From NCBI GenBank assembly GCA_024697845.1, contig JAILRZ010000100.1, positions 1 to 51,566 of the forward strand: DNA of 51,566 nucleotides, read 5' to 3'. Each line of letters begins with the position of its first letter. Within the stretch, counting starts at the first letter, position 1. Source of the DNA: Eubacterium sp. (lineage in GTDB: Bacteria > Bacillota > Clostridia > Lachnospirales > Lachnospiraceae). A program made the position numbers and the translations under genes. This document shows positions 28,162 to 38,198 of this stretch, one piece after another. The notes beneath the pieces were generated by a model, which saw nothing but the letters and a program-made list of their open reading frames with translations, had not been told where the DNA came from and did no database searches.

Positions 28162-30342
28162 TTATTGAAATACTGTTTTCACAACACGCTCTGCTGCATG
28201 TCCATCATCCCAGCAACAGAATTCTTCGTAAAACTTGTCATATTTTTCTTTATATTCTTCTTCCACCTGTTCAAGATTTGCAATCGCTTCAAATACCTCT
28301 TCATTGGTTCGAAGAATCGGTCCCGGAAGAATTTCCTGAATGTTCAAATAGAAACCATGAAGGTTATCTCTGTAATTTTCCAAATCATACATATAGAACA
28401 ACATTGGTCTTCTGAGATTTGCAAAGTCAAAAAATACAGAAGAATAATCTGTGATAATTAAGTCTGTCAAAAGATACAAGTCTGTAATATCATCATAAGT
28501 ACTGACATTCATTACAAAATCATCAAACATCTTTTTATCCAGACGTTCAACTACTAGATAATGAAGTCTCATTAACAGAACATACTCATCTGAAAACTGT
28601 TCCCTCATACGTTCCACATCCAACGCAAGATTGAAACCATATTCCCCGGTGTCGATAAACTCATCATCTCGCCAGGTCGGTGCATACAAAATCACCTTTT
28701 TATCTTTCGGGATTCCCAGTTTCTCTTTAATTCTATTGGCACGTTCTTCCTTGTCCGTTGCATACATCGGATCATTGGCAGGATAACCTGCTTCCAACAA
28801 CTGATGTTTCTCCAACATATATGCACTCATAAAGCACTTGGAAGAATGTGGATTATCTGACAACATATAATCCCATCCACGGGACTGCTTAAATACATTT
28901 TCCTTATATGCCGGCGTGTAAGAATGAATGTTTTCCAAATCAAAGGCCAGCTTCTTCAATGGAGTTCCATGCCAAGTTTCCAATAAGACTGTTCCTTCTC
29001 TTCTTGGAATACTCAGTGGCTGACGCATATTAAGCACCCAATACTTACTACGATTCATATAGTAATAATACTTCAGACTCCAGCGCTTTACCTTCTTACA
29101 CTTTCCGTCAATCTTGATTCCCCGCTTATCCACAATCCAGATAAACTTGTATTGATTACCATAATGCTCATTCATGTACTGATAAATATACTTTGGCTGT
29201 CCTGAATAATTTCTTCCCATGAAACTCTCAAAAACAACCCAATTTTCTTTTAAGGACCATTTATCAAAAATGTATTGGGTAATCGTCTTATTTCTAAAAC
29301 GTTTGTCCTTGAAAATACGAATCAGTTTTCTCTTTGCTAAAAGAATATTGGAATATCTTCCGATTTTTGATTCGTCCCCTTTCATAAACTTGAACAAATA
29401 TTTTTTATTTCGACGATACATATCCGATTTTTTAATATGTTTCTTATCAATGGTCTGAGATATTTCCACCAGCTGGTGGTAATATTCTCCACGCCACTTG
29501 TCATCATCGCTTCCACGATATTTTTTAGGAAACAATCGGGCAATGAATTTCCCCAAAATCAGATTCATATGTTTTCTGATTCGATTATTTTCCACAACGG
29601 AGATTGCTTCTTTATAGGACTTTATATAGTAAGGCATCGTAATTTCCTTCGGGTATTGTAACTGAGAAGGGTTGTTGACCTTATCATTATGAAAACGCTT
29701 TACATAGGTCGCATTTTCTGCTCCTTTAATTTTCTTTGCTTTACTGAACAATCTCGCCATTACCGGAGCATCAACAAAGTGAAGCAATTCTTCATTAAAA
29801 TGAATATCATTCTTTGTCCAAAGCTCAGTACGATACATACAGGCAAGAATCGTTAATTTTTCAAAAAGTCTGTATCGTTCAATGCAATAGTTAATCGGAT
29901 CACTGAAATCTCTCTGGGCTTCGACTTCTTCTTCTCCAGGCATCGGCTCTGCCCTGCCTTCAATGTAAGCCACCCGGTCTCCACGGGTACTTCTCAGTCG
30001 TGCGTAAACAATTTCCGTATCCTCATCCATCGCTTCCATAAATCCCTGCAATGCACCCGGCATTAGGAAGTCATCATTGTCCAAAAACAATAAAAATTCT
30101 CCCTGCACCTTACTCAGTCCAAGATTTCTGGCTGCGGAAACGCCGGTCCTTCCTTCTTCCAATTCATAAACCGACAAATTAATTTTATCTTGTAATTCAG
30201 AAACAAGTTCTGACACATCATCTTCTGTATGATCTAACACAAGAATAGTTTCAATATCCTTATAGTCCTGAGATGCAATACTTTCCAGACTGTCTCTCAG
30301 GTATTTCAGATTCATCTGATGTGTTACAACAATACTAATCAT
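28162..30342 (-). CDS. GT2 glycosyltransferase fused to CDP-glycerol glycerophosphotransferase
   Basis: 726 residues. The N-terminal GT-A domain (about 1-230) opens MISIVVTHQMNLKYLRDSLE and carries the metal-binding LFLDNDDFL. A basic linker (about 240-355) precedes a TagF-type domain (about 364-726) with VVFESFMGRNYSG, ETWHGTPLKKL near 456, EAGYPANDPM, LYAPTWRDDE, MRLHYLVVER and IITDYSSVFFDFAN. The domain order is opposite to the 21215 protein. It could add a sugar and then glycerol phosphate to the same acceptor. GGAGGAG lies 5 nt before the ATG. It is the last gene of the tagD-containing operon, 33 bp after tagD. Confidence 0.93.
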   Translation of the reverse strand: MISIVVTHQMNLKYLRDSLESIASQDYKDIETILVLDHTEDDVSELVSELQDKINLSVYELEEGRTGVSAARNLGLSKVQGEFLLFLDNDDFLMPGALQGFMEAMDEDTEIVYARLRSTRGDRVAYIEGRAEPMPGEEEVEAQRDFSDPINYCIERYRLFEKLTILACMYRTELWTKNDIHFNEELLHFVDAPVMARLFSKAKKIKGAENATYVKRFHNDKVNNPSQLQYPKEITMPYYIKSYKEAISVVENNRIRKHMNLILGKFIARLFPKKYRGSDDDKWRGEYYHQLVEISQTIDKKHIKKSDMYRRNKKYLFKFMKGDESKIGRYSNILLAKRKLIRIFKDKRFRNKTITQYIFDKWSLKENWVVFESFMGRNYSGQPKYIYQYMNEHYGNQYKFIWIVDKRGIKIDGKCKKVKRWSLKYYYYMNRSKYWVLNMRQPLSIPRREGTVLLETWHGTPLKKLAFDLENIHSYTPAYKENVFKQSRGWDYMLSDNPHSSKCFMSAYMLEKHQLLEAGYPANDPMYATDKEERANRIKEKLGIPKDKKVILYAPTWRDDEFIDTGEYGFNLALDVERMREQFSDEYVLLMRLHYLVVERLDKKMFDDFVMNVSTYDDITDLYLLTDLIITDYSSVFFDFANLRRPMLFYMYDLENYRDNLHGFYLNIQEILPGPILRTNEEVFEAIANLEQVEEEYKEKYDKFYEEFCCWDDGHAAERVVKTVFQ

Positions 30343-30375
30343 TTTACTCCTCCGAAATGGGCAAATTCTTTTTTC

Positions 30376-30768
30376 TTATTTATTGTTTAAATCAGATTTA
30401 ATCTGTGTTGTTGAAATTCCTTCTGTTCTAGGAAGATAAACAACTTCACAATAATCCTTCAGGAAGTCAAACTTTCCTTCCCAGTCATTTCCCATAACAA
30501 AGGTATCAATCTTGTAGTCCTGTACATCGGAAACTTTCTGTTCCCAGTTATTTTCAGGAATTACTAAATCTACATAACGGATTGCTTCCAAAACCATCTT
30601 TCTTTCTTCATAAGAAAAATAGCATTTTTTCTGTTTTGAGTTCCAGTTGAATTCATCTGTTGATAAAACAACTACCAGATAGTCACCTAATTCCTTTGCT
30701 CTACGCAATAAGTTAATATGTCCATAATGAAGCATATCAAAAGTTCCATAGGTAATTACTCTTTTCAT
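30376..30768 (-). CDS. tagD: Glycerol-3-phosphate cytidylyltransferase
   Basis: Makes CDP-glycerol from CTP and sn-glycerol-3-phosphate, the donor for all the glycerophosphotransferases around it. ATG 30768 with AAGGAGA upstream gives 130 residues, close to B. subtilis TagD (129). The nucleotidyltransferase signature GTFDMLHYGHINLLRRAK with its HxGH is at the N terminus, and RTEGISTTQIK is near the C terminus. A longer reading from 30813 adds residues before the catalytic fold and has no ribosome binding site. Its presence makes glycerol phosphate, rather than ribitol phosphate, the likely building block. Confidence 0.97.
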   Translation of the reverse strand: MKRVITYGTFDMLHYGHINLLRRAKELGDYLVVVLSTDEFNWNSKQKKCYFSYEERKMVLEAIRYVDLVIPENNWEQKVSDVQDYKIDTFVMGNDWEGKFDFLKDYCEVVYLPRTEGISTTQIKSDLNNK

Positions 30769-30864
30769 ATTGTATCTCCTTTTAAAAAATATCTTTCTAT
30801 CAATAGCGTCCAAAGGCTATTTTACGAATTTCTTTCCAATTAGTCAAATTTTCAAAAATGTCTG

Positions 30865-32070
30865 TTAATATCCGATAATCTGTCTTGCCGCTTTTTTTCC
30901 ACAATCCGGTCCATCCAGATAATTATATTTGTCATGGAACAGATTGTATTTTTCCTGCCAATCCATTGGATTGTAGGTTCTAATTGCTTCCACCAGTTCC
31001 TCCTGATTTTTCACAATCGGTCCCGGCAATTCCTTGGTATCAAAATACATATCCCGTACCTGGTTTTTATATTCTTCATAATCATACATTAAAAAGAACA
31101 TTGGTCTTCTAAGATTTGCATAATCAAAAAATACCGAAGAATAATCTGTAATCAACAGGTCACTGACCAGATACAAATCATTGATATCATTCACATCGGA
31201 CACATCATAGACAAAGCCCGCATACTTCTGGAAATCCAGTCGCTTCGCAATGAAGTAATGAGCCCGGAACAGTACAATAAAATCTTCACCGATCTGTTCC
31301 TTTAACAAATCAAAATCGATTCCCTGTTCCACGGAAAAGCCACCCATTTCCGAATGTTTATTGTCCCGAAAAGTCGGTGCATATAAAAGAACCTTTTTGT
31401 CCAGTGGAAGGTTCATAGCATTCTTAATTGCCTTCACTCTTTCCGGAGTACAATGAAACAAACTGTCATTTCTCGGGTAACCGATTTCCAGAACAACCGA
31501 TTCCTTTCCACAGGCTTTTAAATCAAAAGCCGAAATCAGTTTCTCCGTGCAATAGGCAGATGGTGAAACCATATAAGAAATTTTCTTTGCTTCCCGGTGA
31601 TACAGTTCCAGTATCTCGGAAACCTTTGTTACCGCGTTCCCTTCCCGTTCCACATCACAACCAATCTTTTTCAACGGTGTGCCGTGCCAGGTCTGTACAA
31701 ATACCTGTCGTTTTCCCGGTTTTACAAAACCTCGCGGATTCGAGTTCAATACCCAATACTTTGCCCTTGCCAAAGCCTTGTAATATGCAAAGCTTTCAAA
31801 GCGAACTACCTTGTATTTTCCCTTCGGCAAAAGTGCTTTTCCCTTTTCCACATTTCGGAAAACCCAGATATATTGAAAATCTTCATACGCCTTTTCCTGA
31901 ATCATTGCTTCGAAAATCCCTTTGGGATTACAGGCATAACTTCTTCCCTGAAAACTCTCAAACAAAATGGTTTTCTCATCCGGACGAATCAATATTCCGG
32001 CAATTCCAAACAATATTCTTTTGTACAAAAGCATCAGTCTTCTTAGACTGTTTTTAATTATCTTCACCAT
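30865..32070 (-). CDS. CDP-glycerol glycerophosphotransferase (TagB/TagF-like)
   Basis: 401 residues, essentially one glycerophosphotransferase domain. The N terminus is basic with a hydrophobic helix (about 10-28), fitting peripheral membrane attachment. Signatures: LFESFQGRSYACNPKGIF, VQTWHGTPLKKIG, LEIGYPRNDSL, LYAPTFRDNK, FRAHYFIAKR and ITDYSSVFFDYANLRRP. The strong match to FESFxGRxYxxNP places it with polymerase-like members rather than TagB primases, but this is inference. AGGAAG lies just before the ATG and overlaps the end of the upstream gene, suggesting coupled translation. Confidence 0.93.
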   Translation of the reverse strand: MVKIIKNSLRRLMLLYKRILFGIAGILIRPDEKTILFESFQGRSYACNPKGIFEAMIQEKAYEDFQYIWVFRNVEKGKALLPKGKYKVVRFESFAYYKALARAKYWVLNSNPRGFVKPGKRQVFVQTWHGTPLKKIGCDVEREGNAVTKVSEILELYHREAKKISYMVSPSAYCTEKLISAFDLKACGKESVVLEIGYPRNDSLFHCTPERVKAIKNAMNLPLDKKVLLYAPTFRDNKHSEMGGFSVEQGIDFDLLKEQIGEDFIVLFRAHYFIAKRLDFQKYAGFVYDVSDVNDINDLYLVSDLLITDYSSVFFDYANLRRPMFFLMYDYEEYKNQVRDMYFDTKELPGPIVKNQEELVEAIRTYNPMDWQEKYNLFHDKYNYLDGPDCGKKAARQIIGY

Positions 32071-32076
32071 TTCTTC

Positions 32077-33192
32077 CTATCTGATAAATCGTTTTGCTAT
32101 TCTTTCACAGGTATCTCCATCTTTATAGTAGTTTACCCGATCATTAATTTCCCTTCGCTGTTCCCCATAGGAATCCACTCCGTTAAAGGTATCGGAAATA
32201 AATTTCTCTACATCCTCTACATTTTTAATTTCCATCCCCGGCATATATTCCTTTGGATTATCAAATACAAAACCTCTTTTTGTTCCGTACTCTTCCATAT
32301 CCTCCACTGCAAAAGCAATCGGGCGGTCCATAAGCATATAATCAAAGTATACAGAAGAGTAATCCGTAATCAATGCATCCGCATTCCGGAGCAATGTGTA
32401 AACGGTCATCTTTTGTTTCTGTAACTGTTCTTCCGTAATGAAATCAATATAAGGATAGTTTTTCAACTTTTCTTCCATCTGCTGAAGTGGATGCAATTTA
32501 ATCAACATCCGGCACTCCACGCCCTTCAGATACTCATTCAGCTGTTCCAAATCATCCTTTGATAAGCAACTAATTAAAAAATCCGGATTATATTCCCGGT
32601 AAGTCGGCAACCACAAAAACACTTTTCTACTTCCGCGACGAATGGCTGCATCCTTTAATTTATCCGGAACGAACATCTCATCATTTCTCGGATTCCCCAT
32701 CACTTCCACCTGGCTTGTCTTACAGCCAAATATGCTGGCCATAATCGGCTTATACATTGGTGCTGTGGTCAGCACCTTCGTGAAGAAATTGTAATCAATT
32801 TTCTCACAGCCTTTTTCCAGATTTCCAATCTTTTTCAGTGGTGTTCCGTGCCAAAGATTGACCACCATCTGTTTCCGCGCCGGTTTAATGGGATATTTTC
32901 CAAAGCAGAAGAACGCAACCTTTGCCTTCATAAAATACCGAATTCCCTGTTTCATTCCTACAAAGGCAACCCCTTCCGGTGCATTTTCCATAAAGCGTTC
33001 ATAGTCATTAGCACTAACTACAATCCGGTATTTTTCGTGATATTTATTTTGAATCAGATAATCATAAAACGCCTTCACATTATCCCGAAAGCCCAGATTC
33101 GAATAAAAGAATATCAGCTTCTCATCTTTTTTAATGATTTTATTGAGTAATGTCAGGGGTTTAAATCCTATTTTTAACAACTCTTTTTTCAT
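32077..33192 (-). CDS. CDP-glycerol glycerophosphotransferase (TagB-like)
   Basis: 371 residues, a single domain of the same family but more divergent: LIFFYSNLGFRDNVKAFYDY replaces the usual FESF opening, followed by VNLWHGTPLKKIGN, VMGNPRNDEM, WLPTYREYNP, IKLHPLQQME and ITDYSSVYFDYMLMDRP. The classic HP pair after the second conserved histidine is kept here, as in TagB/TagF of Bacillus. It may add the first glycerol phosphate (primase role), but sequence alone cannot decide. The ribosome binding site is weak. It is followed after 6 bp by the next transferase gene. Confidence 0.92.
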   Translation of the reverse strand: MKKELLKIGFKPLTLLNKIIKKDEKLIFFYSNLGFRDNVKAFYDYLIQNKYHEKYRIVVSANDYERFMENAPEGVAFVGMKQGIRYFMKAKVAFFCFGKYPIKPARKQMVVNLWHGTPLKKIGNLEKGCEKIDYNFFTKVLTTAPMYKPIMASIFGCKTSQVEVMGNPRNDEMFVPDKLKDAAIRRGSRKVFLWLPTYREYNPDFLISCLSKDDLEQLNEYLKGVECRMLIKLHPLQQMEEKLKNYPYIDFITEEQLQKQKMTVYTLLRNADALITDYSSVYFDYMLMDRPIAFAVEDMEEYGTKRGFVFDNPKEYMPGMEIKNVEDVEKFISDTFNGVDSYGEQRREINDRVNYYKDGDTCERIAKRFIR

Positions 33193-33206
33193 TGCATTAT
33201 TCCATT

Positions 33207-34022
33207 CTATTTTTTTCTAAGCACCTTTTGATACAAAAACTTTCGCAATCCCGTAGGAATAAGACTTACCAATGAACGGGAAATGCCATTCATTAAAAAT
33301 CCGCAAAATCCAATATAACCCATTTTTCTCATGGAATTCTGGAATCGGAAAATACTTCCAATATAAGCAACGCCTCCACGGCGCTTGTACATAGCGTCTC
33401 CTCCACGCATATACACAAGATTCTCCTGCAGGTTATATCCCTTTGCTCCCTTTTTCAGCATCACTGCCCATAAATGATAATCTTCAAAATAGCGGTAGTC
33501 GTCATAAAGACCGGCTTCCATTACCACTTTCTTTTTATACATCACCGACGGATGATTAAAAGGCGTTCTACTTTTCACAAAAGCAAGGATTTCTTCCTGA
33601 GTTTCCGGAACCTGACGAACCCCACCAGTATTACTGACCTCTCCTACAAATTCAATAACGTTAGAACCAACAATGTCAGCTCCGGTTTTCTGAAATGCCT
33701 GCAACTGTTTTTCCATCCGGTCCGGTGCACTGATATCATCACTATCCATCCGGGCAATCAATTCGTTTTTACATTGAAGAATCCCATGGTTCAATGCTTT
33801 TGCCAGTCCCACATTCTGAGGGAGGCGATAGACATTGAACAAGCCCGGAGCCGTTTTGACACATTGGTCAATCACAGCTTCCAGGCTGTTGTTTAACGGG
33901 CCGTCACAGACCAGTACAAAATCATTGGTTGGAACCGTCTGATTTCGAATACTGTCTATGGCAGCTCTCAAATATTCAGGTTTTTCTTTATTATATACTG
34001 ACATTAATACGGAATATTCCAC
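33207..34022 (-). CDS. GT2 family glycosyltransferase
   Basis: About 271 residues, inverting GT-A fold. The N terminus SVLMSVYNKEKPEYLRAAID binds the nucleotide, ARMDSDDISAPDRMEKQ carries the DxD-type metal site, and FNHPSVMYKK plus YFEDYHLWAVMLKKG give the typical acceptor-side ED motif. The sequence resembles WcaA/amylovoran-type transferases. The start is GTG; two GTGs lie two codons apart, and AGGTGAG favours the inner one at 34022. A hydrophobic C-terminal part may attach to the membrane. It is second gene of the operon, right after the sugar-phosphate primase. Confidence 0.9.
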   Translation of the reverse strand: MEYSVLMSVYNKEKPEYLRAAIDSIRNQTVPTNDFVLVCDGPLNNSLEAVIDQCVKTAPGLFNVYRLPQNVGLAKALNHGILQCKNELIARMDSDDISAPDRMEKQLQAFQKTGADIVGSNVIEFVGEVSNTGGVRQVPETQEEILAFVKSRTPFNHPSVMYKKKVVMEAGLYDDYRYFEDYHLWAVMLKKGAKGYNLQENLVYMRGGDAMYKRRGGVAYIGSIFRFQNSMRKMGYIGFCGFLMNGISRSLVSLIPTGLRKFLYQKVLRKK

Positions 34023-34032
34023 AATCACTCAC

Positions 34033-35409
34033 CTATTTCTTTGTTATTGTTGCAGTTACCTGATCTTGTTCAATTCCTTCCGTATTATCTTTTAAAAACA
34101 TAATCTTGAAGGTCATCAGAATCAACTGAATATCCATAAAAACTTTATAATGCTGGATATAATATAAATCTAATTTCAATTTATCATATGGAGTCGTATT
34201 GTATTTTCCATATACCTGCGCATATCCGGTTAGTCCTGCTTTTACCTTTAGTCGGAAACGAAATTCAGGAATCGCCTCCTCGTATTCCTCTGCAATTTCC
34301 GGACGTTCCGGTCTAGGTCCTACTACGGACATCTGGCCCATCAAAATATTGAATACCTGTGGCAATTCATCCAAATGGGTTGCTCGAAGAACTTTACCAA
34401 CGGTAGTGATTCTGTCATCTTCTTTCGCTGCCAGTCTGGCACCATTCTTTTCCGAATCCACCTTCATACTTCTGAATTTCAAAATCTTAAATACTTTTCC
34501 ATTCTGAGTAAGACGCTCCTGTGTATAGAATAACGGGCCACGATCCCAAATCAGATTTCCAATGGCAACTAAAATCATTACTACGACTGTCGGCACACAT
34601 AGGATTAACGAAATTACAATATCCATAAATCGTTTTATTGCAGCCTGTTCCCATTTCAATCCCTTAATCTTTGTTACCAAAAGCGGAGAATCAAATAAGG
34701 TATTTTGCTCACAACCGATAATAATCAAATCTGACAGCTTTGGTGTAATGTACGCACGCTTATCATTCATATAACAATATTTGATAATCTGATTTCTTTG
34801 TCCACTCGGAATATCACAAAGGATTACGGACTCATGACTTAAAATTGCCTTGTTTAATACCTCAGGGTCTGTATCACAATGAATTTCCGAAGTAATAATA
34901 TATTTATCTTCTCTTGTTTTAATCTTCTTTACTAAGTTATCCGGATCTCTGTCACTATAAATTAGCAGCATATCTCTTGGCGGATATAGCCAACGATACA
35001 CTCCCATTTCCACGCCACACCAAACTAAGGCAAAAAGCAGATTGTCAAAAGACATTCCAATCAACGTGGCCGGGTCAACCATTCGTAATGACAACAGGGA
35101 TATTTCAAAATATTCAATAACATTGGTAAACAGCAATGCCAGAATCTGTGAAAACACCAGATTAGAATACTGCAGTCTGCGTATTTTAAATGCACCATAT
35201 ACATTTCCAAAGGTCGTAAACAGCAATGCATATACCAAAAACATTACTAACTGACCACGGAATACAAATGGTCGGTCTACCCCAAGGTTATAGTGGGTGA
35301 GCCAAAAATATCCAAAAATTGCCGTCTGTGCGGCAACATTTATAATCAAAAGCAAAAGAACAACAATTCTTCGAAAAGTTCTAGATTCTCTCATTTTATC
35401 AATCTCCAT
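34033..35409 (-). CDS. Polyprenyl-phosphate sugar-1-phosphate transferase (WbaP/CpsE-like)
   Basis: 458 residues, integral membrane. It would start the polymer by moving a sugar-1-phosphate from a nucleotide sugar onto undecaprenyl phosphate. Four N-terminal membrane segments (about 12-130) precede a soluble stretch (about 140-240) and a fifth helix (about 262-290, ISLILCVPTVVVMILVA). The catalytic domain carries LKFRSMKVDSEK, LRATHLDELPQVFNIL and GPRPERPE, all typical of the family. There is no TagO gene in view, so priming here is of capsule type rather than classical teichoic acid type. Two starts are possible (35409 or 35394); the second has GGAG at about 9 nt. It heads the minus-strand operon to 28162. 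Confidence 0.93.
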   Translation of the reverse strand: MEIDKMRESRTFRRIVVLLLLIINVAAQTAIFGYFWLTHYNLGVDRPFVFRGQLVMFLVYALLFTTFGNVYGAFKIRRLQYSNLVFSQILALLFTNVIEYFEISLLSLRMVDPATLIGMSFDNLLFALVWCGVEMGVYRWLYPPRDMLLIYSDRDPDNLVKKIKTREDKYIITSEIHCDTDPEVLNKAILSHESVILCDIPSGQRNQIIKYCYMNDKRAYITPKLSDLIIIGCEQNTLFDSPLLVTKIKGLKWEQAAIKRFMDIVISLILCVPTVVVMILVAIGNLIWDRGPLFYTQERLTQNGKVFKILKFRSMKVDSEKNGARLAAKEDDRITTVGKVLRATHLDELPQVFNILMGQMSVVGPRPERPEIAEEYEEAIPEFRFRLKVKAGLTGYAQVYGKYNTTPYDKLKLDLYYIQHYKVFMDIQLILMTFKIMFLKDNTEGIEQDQVTATITKK

Positions 35410-35697
35410 AAAACCACCAAAAATGTATCGGTAAAATTACCAAATAAATGGCCTTAAATTAAGTCAATTTTACCAAAGGGAATGGGGTTTGTCAACGAAT
35501 GCACAATTTCTCCCTTTTTGATTTCTCTATCTTTCTATTTCACTTTTCCCATTTCTGTTGTATAATGAAGGACAATGCGTTGTGCAATTATTTCTTATTT
35601 TTATTGTCACAGTGAAATAAAAAATTTTAGAGAAACGTTTAACAATTATTATATACTGAACAAATAAATTTAACTCTTCATTAACAAGGAGGATTCT

Positions 35698-37116
35698 ATG
35701 GGTAAAAAAATGTTATCAGACCTAAATCATGACACCGGATATTACGGCTATCAGTCCGAAGGACGAATTGCCCCAAAAAATAAAAAGAAAAAAGGCGGAA
35801 AGAAAGGAAGCATTTTCGGTGTTTTCCTTGCCCTGATTCAATTAGGAGCTTCCGTGTTCTTTATCAGTAAAGTATACACTTTATTAGCTACACCGATCCT
35901 GGCAGCAGTCATTGGTGTACTGGTCGTCCTTTTCGGTATTTCCATGTTTACACAGCATGGAAAAAAAGGCACTCGAACTTTTGGAAAGATTTTTTCCATC
36001 TTTATGACCATTGTTTTAATTACAGCCAGCCTGCTTTCAGGAAAAATGCTTTCCTATTTAAATCAGTTTGGGGGAAATATTCACGTAGATACGGATACAC
36101 CTTTTGTTGTATTTCTTTCAGCCTCTGATCAGTTTGGTGATTATTCTCAGGATACAAACTATCGTTCCGATACCAACATTGTAGCTGTAGTAAATCCTAA
36201 GACTTATACAGTATTAATGGTATCCACACCTAGAGATTATTATGTATGTGTTGAAGCAGACAGTGTTGCCTCCGGCGCAACTTCTTCCTATGAAAAACTG
36301 ACTCACGTTGGTCTCTACGGAAGTGGTATTGCGTATGATTCCAATGGCAAGAAATTAAGTGCTTCCGAATGGGGTACCGGATATGACGTCATTGCTCAGG
36401 GCGGTAAATGGGGAACGTCGGATATGTATGGCAAAAATTCCAAATATAATGGATTCACTGCGATTATGAACACCTTAAAAGCGCTTTATCAGATTGAAAT
36501 TGATGATGCACATTATTCTTATTTGAAAATGAACTTTACCGGCTTTGGCCGATTAATTGATGCGATGGACGGCGTTACCGTTGATGTTGACCAGTCCTTC
36601 TCATCCCGCACTTATGCAAACTACGAAAACGATGAAGGCCGTACGACCTACCATTTCAAGAAGGGCAAACAGGAAATGAACGGTTCTGAAGCATTAACCT
36701 ATGCTCGTGAACGTAAGAAATTAGGCGATGGTGATATGGGTCGAAACCGTCATCAGGTTGCCGTAATGAAAGCAATTGCCAATAAGATGCTTTCTACTTC
36801 TACCTATGTCCAGAACAACTATACAGATATTATTGAAGCTCTTGGCAATTCATTCTCAACCAATTTGAACTTGCCGTCTTTAGTGAAATTCCAGACTGCA
36901 ATTTCCACCCAGGGTGGTTATAACGGTTGGAACATTGTTTCTTACAGTGTTGTAGGTTCCCCTGGTAAAGGAACTATTATGTGGGATGGAACTTCCAAGG
37001 CTATTGTTGAACAGGATGAAACTTCTGTTGCTAATGCAAGAAACTTAATCAAAATGACTTTAGATGGCGCCGATACAGCTACCATAGAAAAACAGATTGA
37101 AGCATACAATAAATAA
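35698..37116 (+). CDS. LytR-CpsA-Psr (LCP) family cell-wall polymer ligase
   Basis: 472 residues. LCP proteins transfer undecaprenyl-linked teichoic acids or capsule to peptidoglycan outside the cell. A basic cytoplasmic N terminus (to about 35, GRIAPKNKKKKGGKKG) is followed by hydrophobic segments near 37-80 and 98-122, then the extracellular LCP domain (about 130-410). Signatures: SDTNIVAVVNPKTYTVLM, VSTPRDYYV with the conserved arginine, MNFTGFGRLIDAMDGVTVDV, and EALTYARERKKLGDGDMGRN. AAGGAGG lies 5 nt upstream. It is divergent from the WbaP-like gene and leads into murG 19 bp later. Confidence 0.94.
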   Translation: MGKKMLSDLNHDTGYYGYQSEGRIAPKNKKKKGGKKGSIFGVFLALIQLGASVFFISKVYTLLATPILAAVIGVLVVLFGISMFTQHGKKGTRTFGKIFSIFMTIVLITASLLSGKMLSYLNQFGGNIHVDTDTPFVVFLSASDQFGDYSQDTNYRSDTNIVAVVNPKTYTVLMVSTPRDYYVCVEADSVASGATSSYEKLTHVGLYGSGIAYDSNGKKLSASEWGTGYDVIAQGGKWGTSDMYGKNSKYNGFTAIMNTLKALYQIEIDDAHYSYLKMNFTGFGRLIDAMDGVTVDVDQSFSSRTYANYENDEGRTTYHFKKGKQEMNGSEALTYARERKKLGDGDMGRNRHQVAVMKAIANKMLSTSTYVQNNYTDIIEALGNSFSTNLNLPSLVKFQTAISTQGGYNGWNIVSYSVVGSPGKGTIMWDGTSKAIVEQDETSVANARNLIKMTLDGADTATIEKQIEAYNK

Positions 37117-37135
37117 AAAGAAAGAGGTTATACCG

Positions 37136-38194
37136 ATGAAGAAGATTATTCTTACCGGTGGCGGCACTGCCGGTCATGTAACTCCGAATATTGCTTTAGT
37201 TCCTAAGTTATTGGAAAACGGATATGAAATTAAATATATTGGGACCAAAGACGGAATGGAAAAGCAATTAGTTTTAGATGCCGGATTGGATTATGAAGGA
37301 ATTTCTTCCGGAAAACTTCGCAGATATTTTAGTTTCAAAAACTTTACGGATCCTTTCCGGGTGATTAAAGGATATTTTGATGCAAAGAAAATCATAAAAA
37401 AATTTCGTCCTGACGTAGTATTTTCAAAAGGTGGATTTGTTACTGTTCCTGTGGTTTACGCAGCAGCTAAGTACAAGATTCCGGTTATCATTCACGAGTC
37501 AGATATGACACCGGGGTTGGCCAATCGTCTTGCAATCAAAAAAGCAACGAAGGTTTGCCATAACTTCCCGGAGACCGCAGCTCATTTAGGTGCAAAAGCG
37601 GTTCATACCGGTTCTCCGATTCGTCAGGAATTATTTGAAGGAAATAAATTGACTGCGCTCGACCTGTGCGGTTTTACAGCTAGCAAACCGGTCATTATGG
37701 TTACCGGCGGAAGCCTTGGTGCTGAAAAAGTCAACAAGCTGGTTCGTGCTGCATTGCCAACACTATTAGAAAAATATCAGGTTGCACATCTTTGTGGAAA
37801 GGAAAAACTGGATGAAAGTCTGGAAGGCCTGGAAGGTTATCGACAATTTGAATATATCAGCGATGAAATGAAAGACTTTTTCGCTATGGCTGATTTGATT
37901 ATTTCCAGAGCCGGTGCCAATTCCATTTGTGAAATTGTCGCATTAGAAAAACCAAATGTTTTGATCCCATTGTCAGCCGCAGTGAGTCGTGGCGACCAGA
38001 TTTTAAATGCAAAATCTTTTGCAAAACAGGGATTCAGCGAAGTGCTGGATGAAGATGTGGCTACACCGGAAGATTTAATTCAGGCAGTTGAAAAAGTCTT
38101 CACCAATCGAAATGAATATATTAGTAATATGCAAAAGTCTGATGGCACCGGTGGTGTCGACAGTATCATTCAATTAATTAAAGAATTATCATAA
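37136..38194 (+). CDS. murG: UDP-GlcNAc:undecaprenyl-PP-MurNAc-pentapeptide GlcNAc transferase MurG
   Basis: Makes lipid II by adding GlcNAc to lipid I on the inner face of the membrane. ATG 37136 follows AAGAAAGAGG at 8 nt and gives 352 residues, normal for MurG; an in-frame ATG thirteen codons upstream would overlap the LCP gene and has no site. Motifs: the glycine-rich LTGGGTAGHVTPNIA, FSKGGFVTVPVV, IIHESDMTPGLANR, TGGSLGAEKVN and the donor-site SRAGANSICEI. MurG genes usually lie in the dcw cluster; here it sits with an LCP ligase, outside that setting, so it may be a second copy. The rest of the genome would have to be checked. Confidence 0.93.
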   Translation: MKKIILTGGGTAGHVTPNIALVPKLLENGYEIKYIGTKDGMEKQLVLDAGLDYEGISSGKLRRYFSFKNFTDPFRVIKGYFDAKKIIKKFRPDVVFSKGGFVTVPVVYAAAKYKIPVIIHESDMTPGLANRLAIKKATKVCHNFPETAAHLGAKAVHTGSPIRQELFEGNKLTALDLCGFTASKPVIMVTGGSLGAEKVNKLVRAALPTLLEKYQVAHLCGKEKLDESLEGLEGYRQFEYISDEMKDFFAMADLIISRAGANSICEIVALEKPNVLIPLSAAVSRGDQILNAKSFAKQGFSEVLDEDVATPEDLIQAVEKVFTNRNEYISNMQKSDGTGGVDSIIQLIKELS

Positions 38195-38198
38195 ACAC

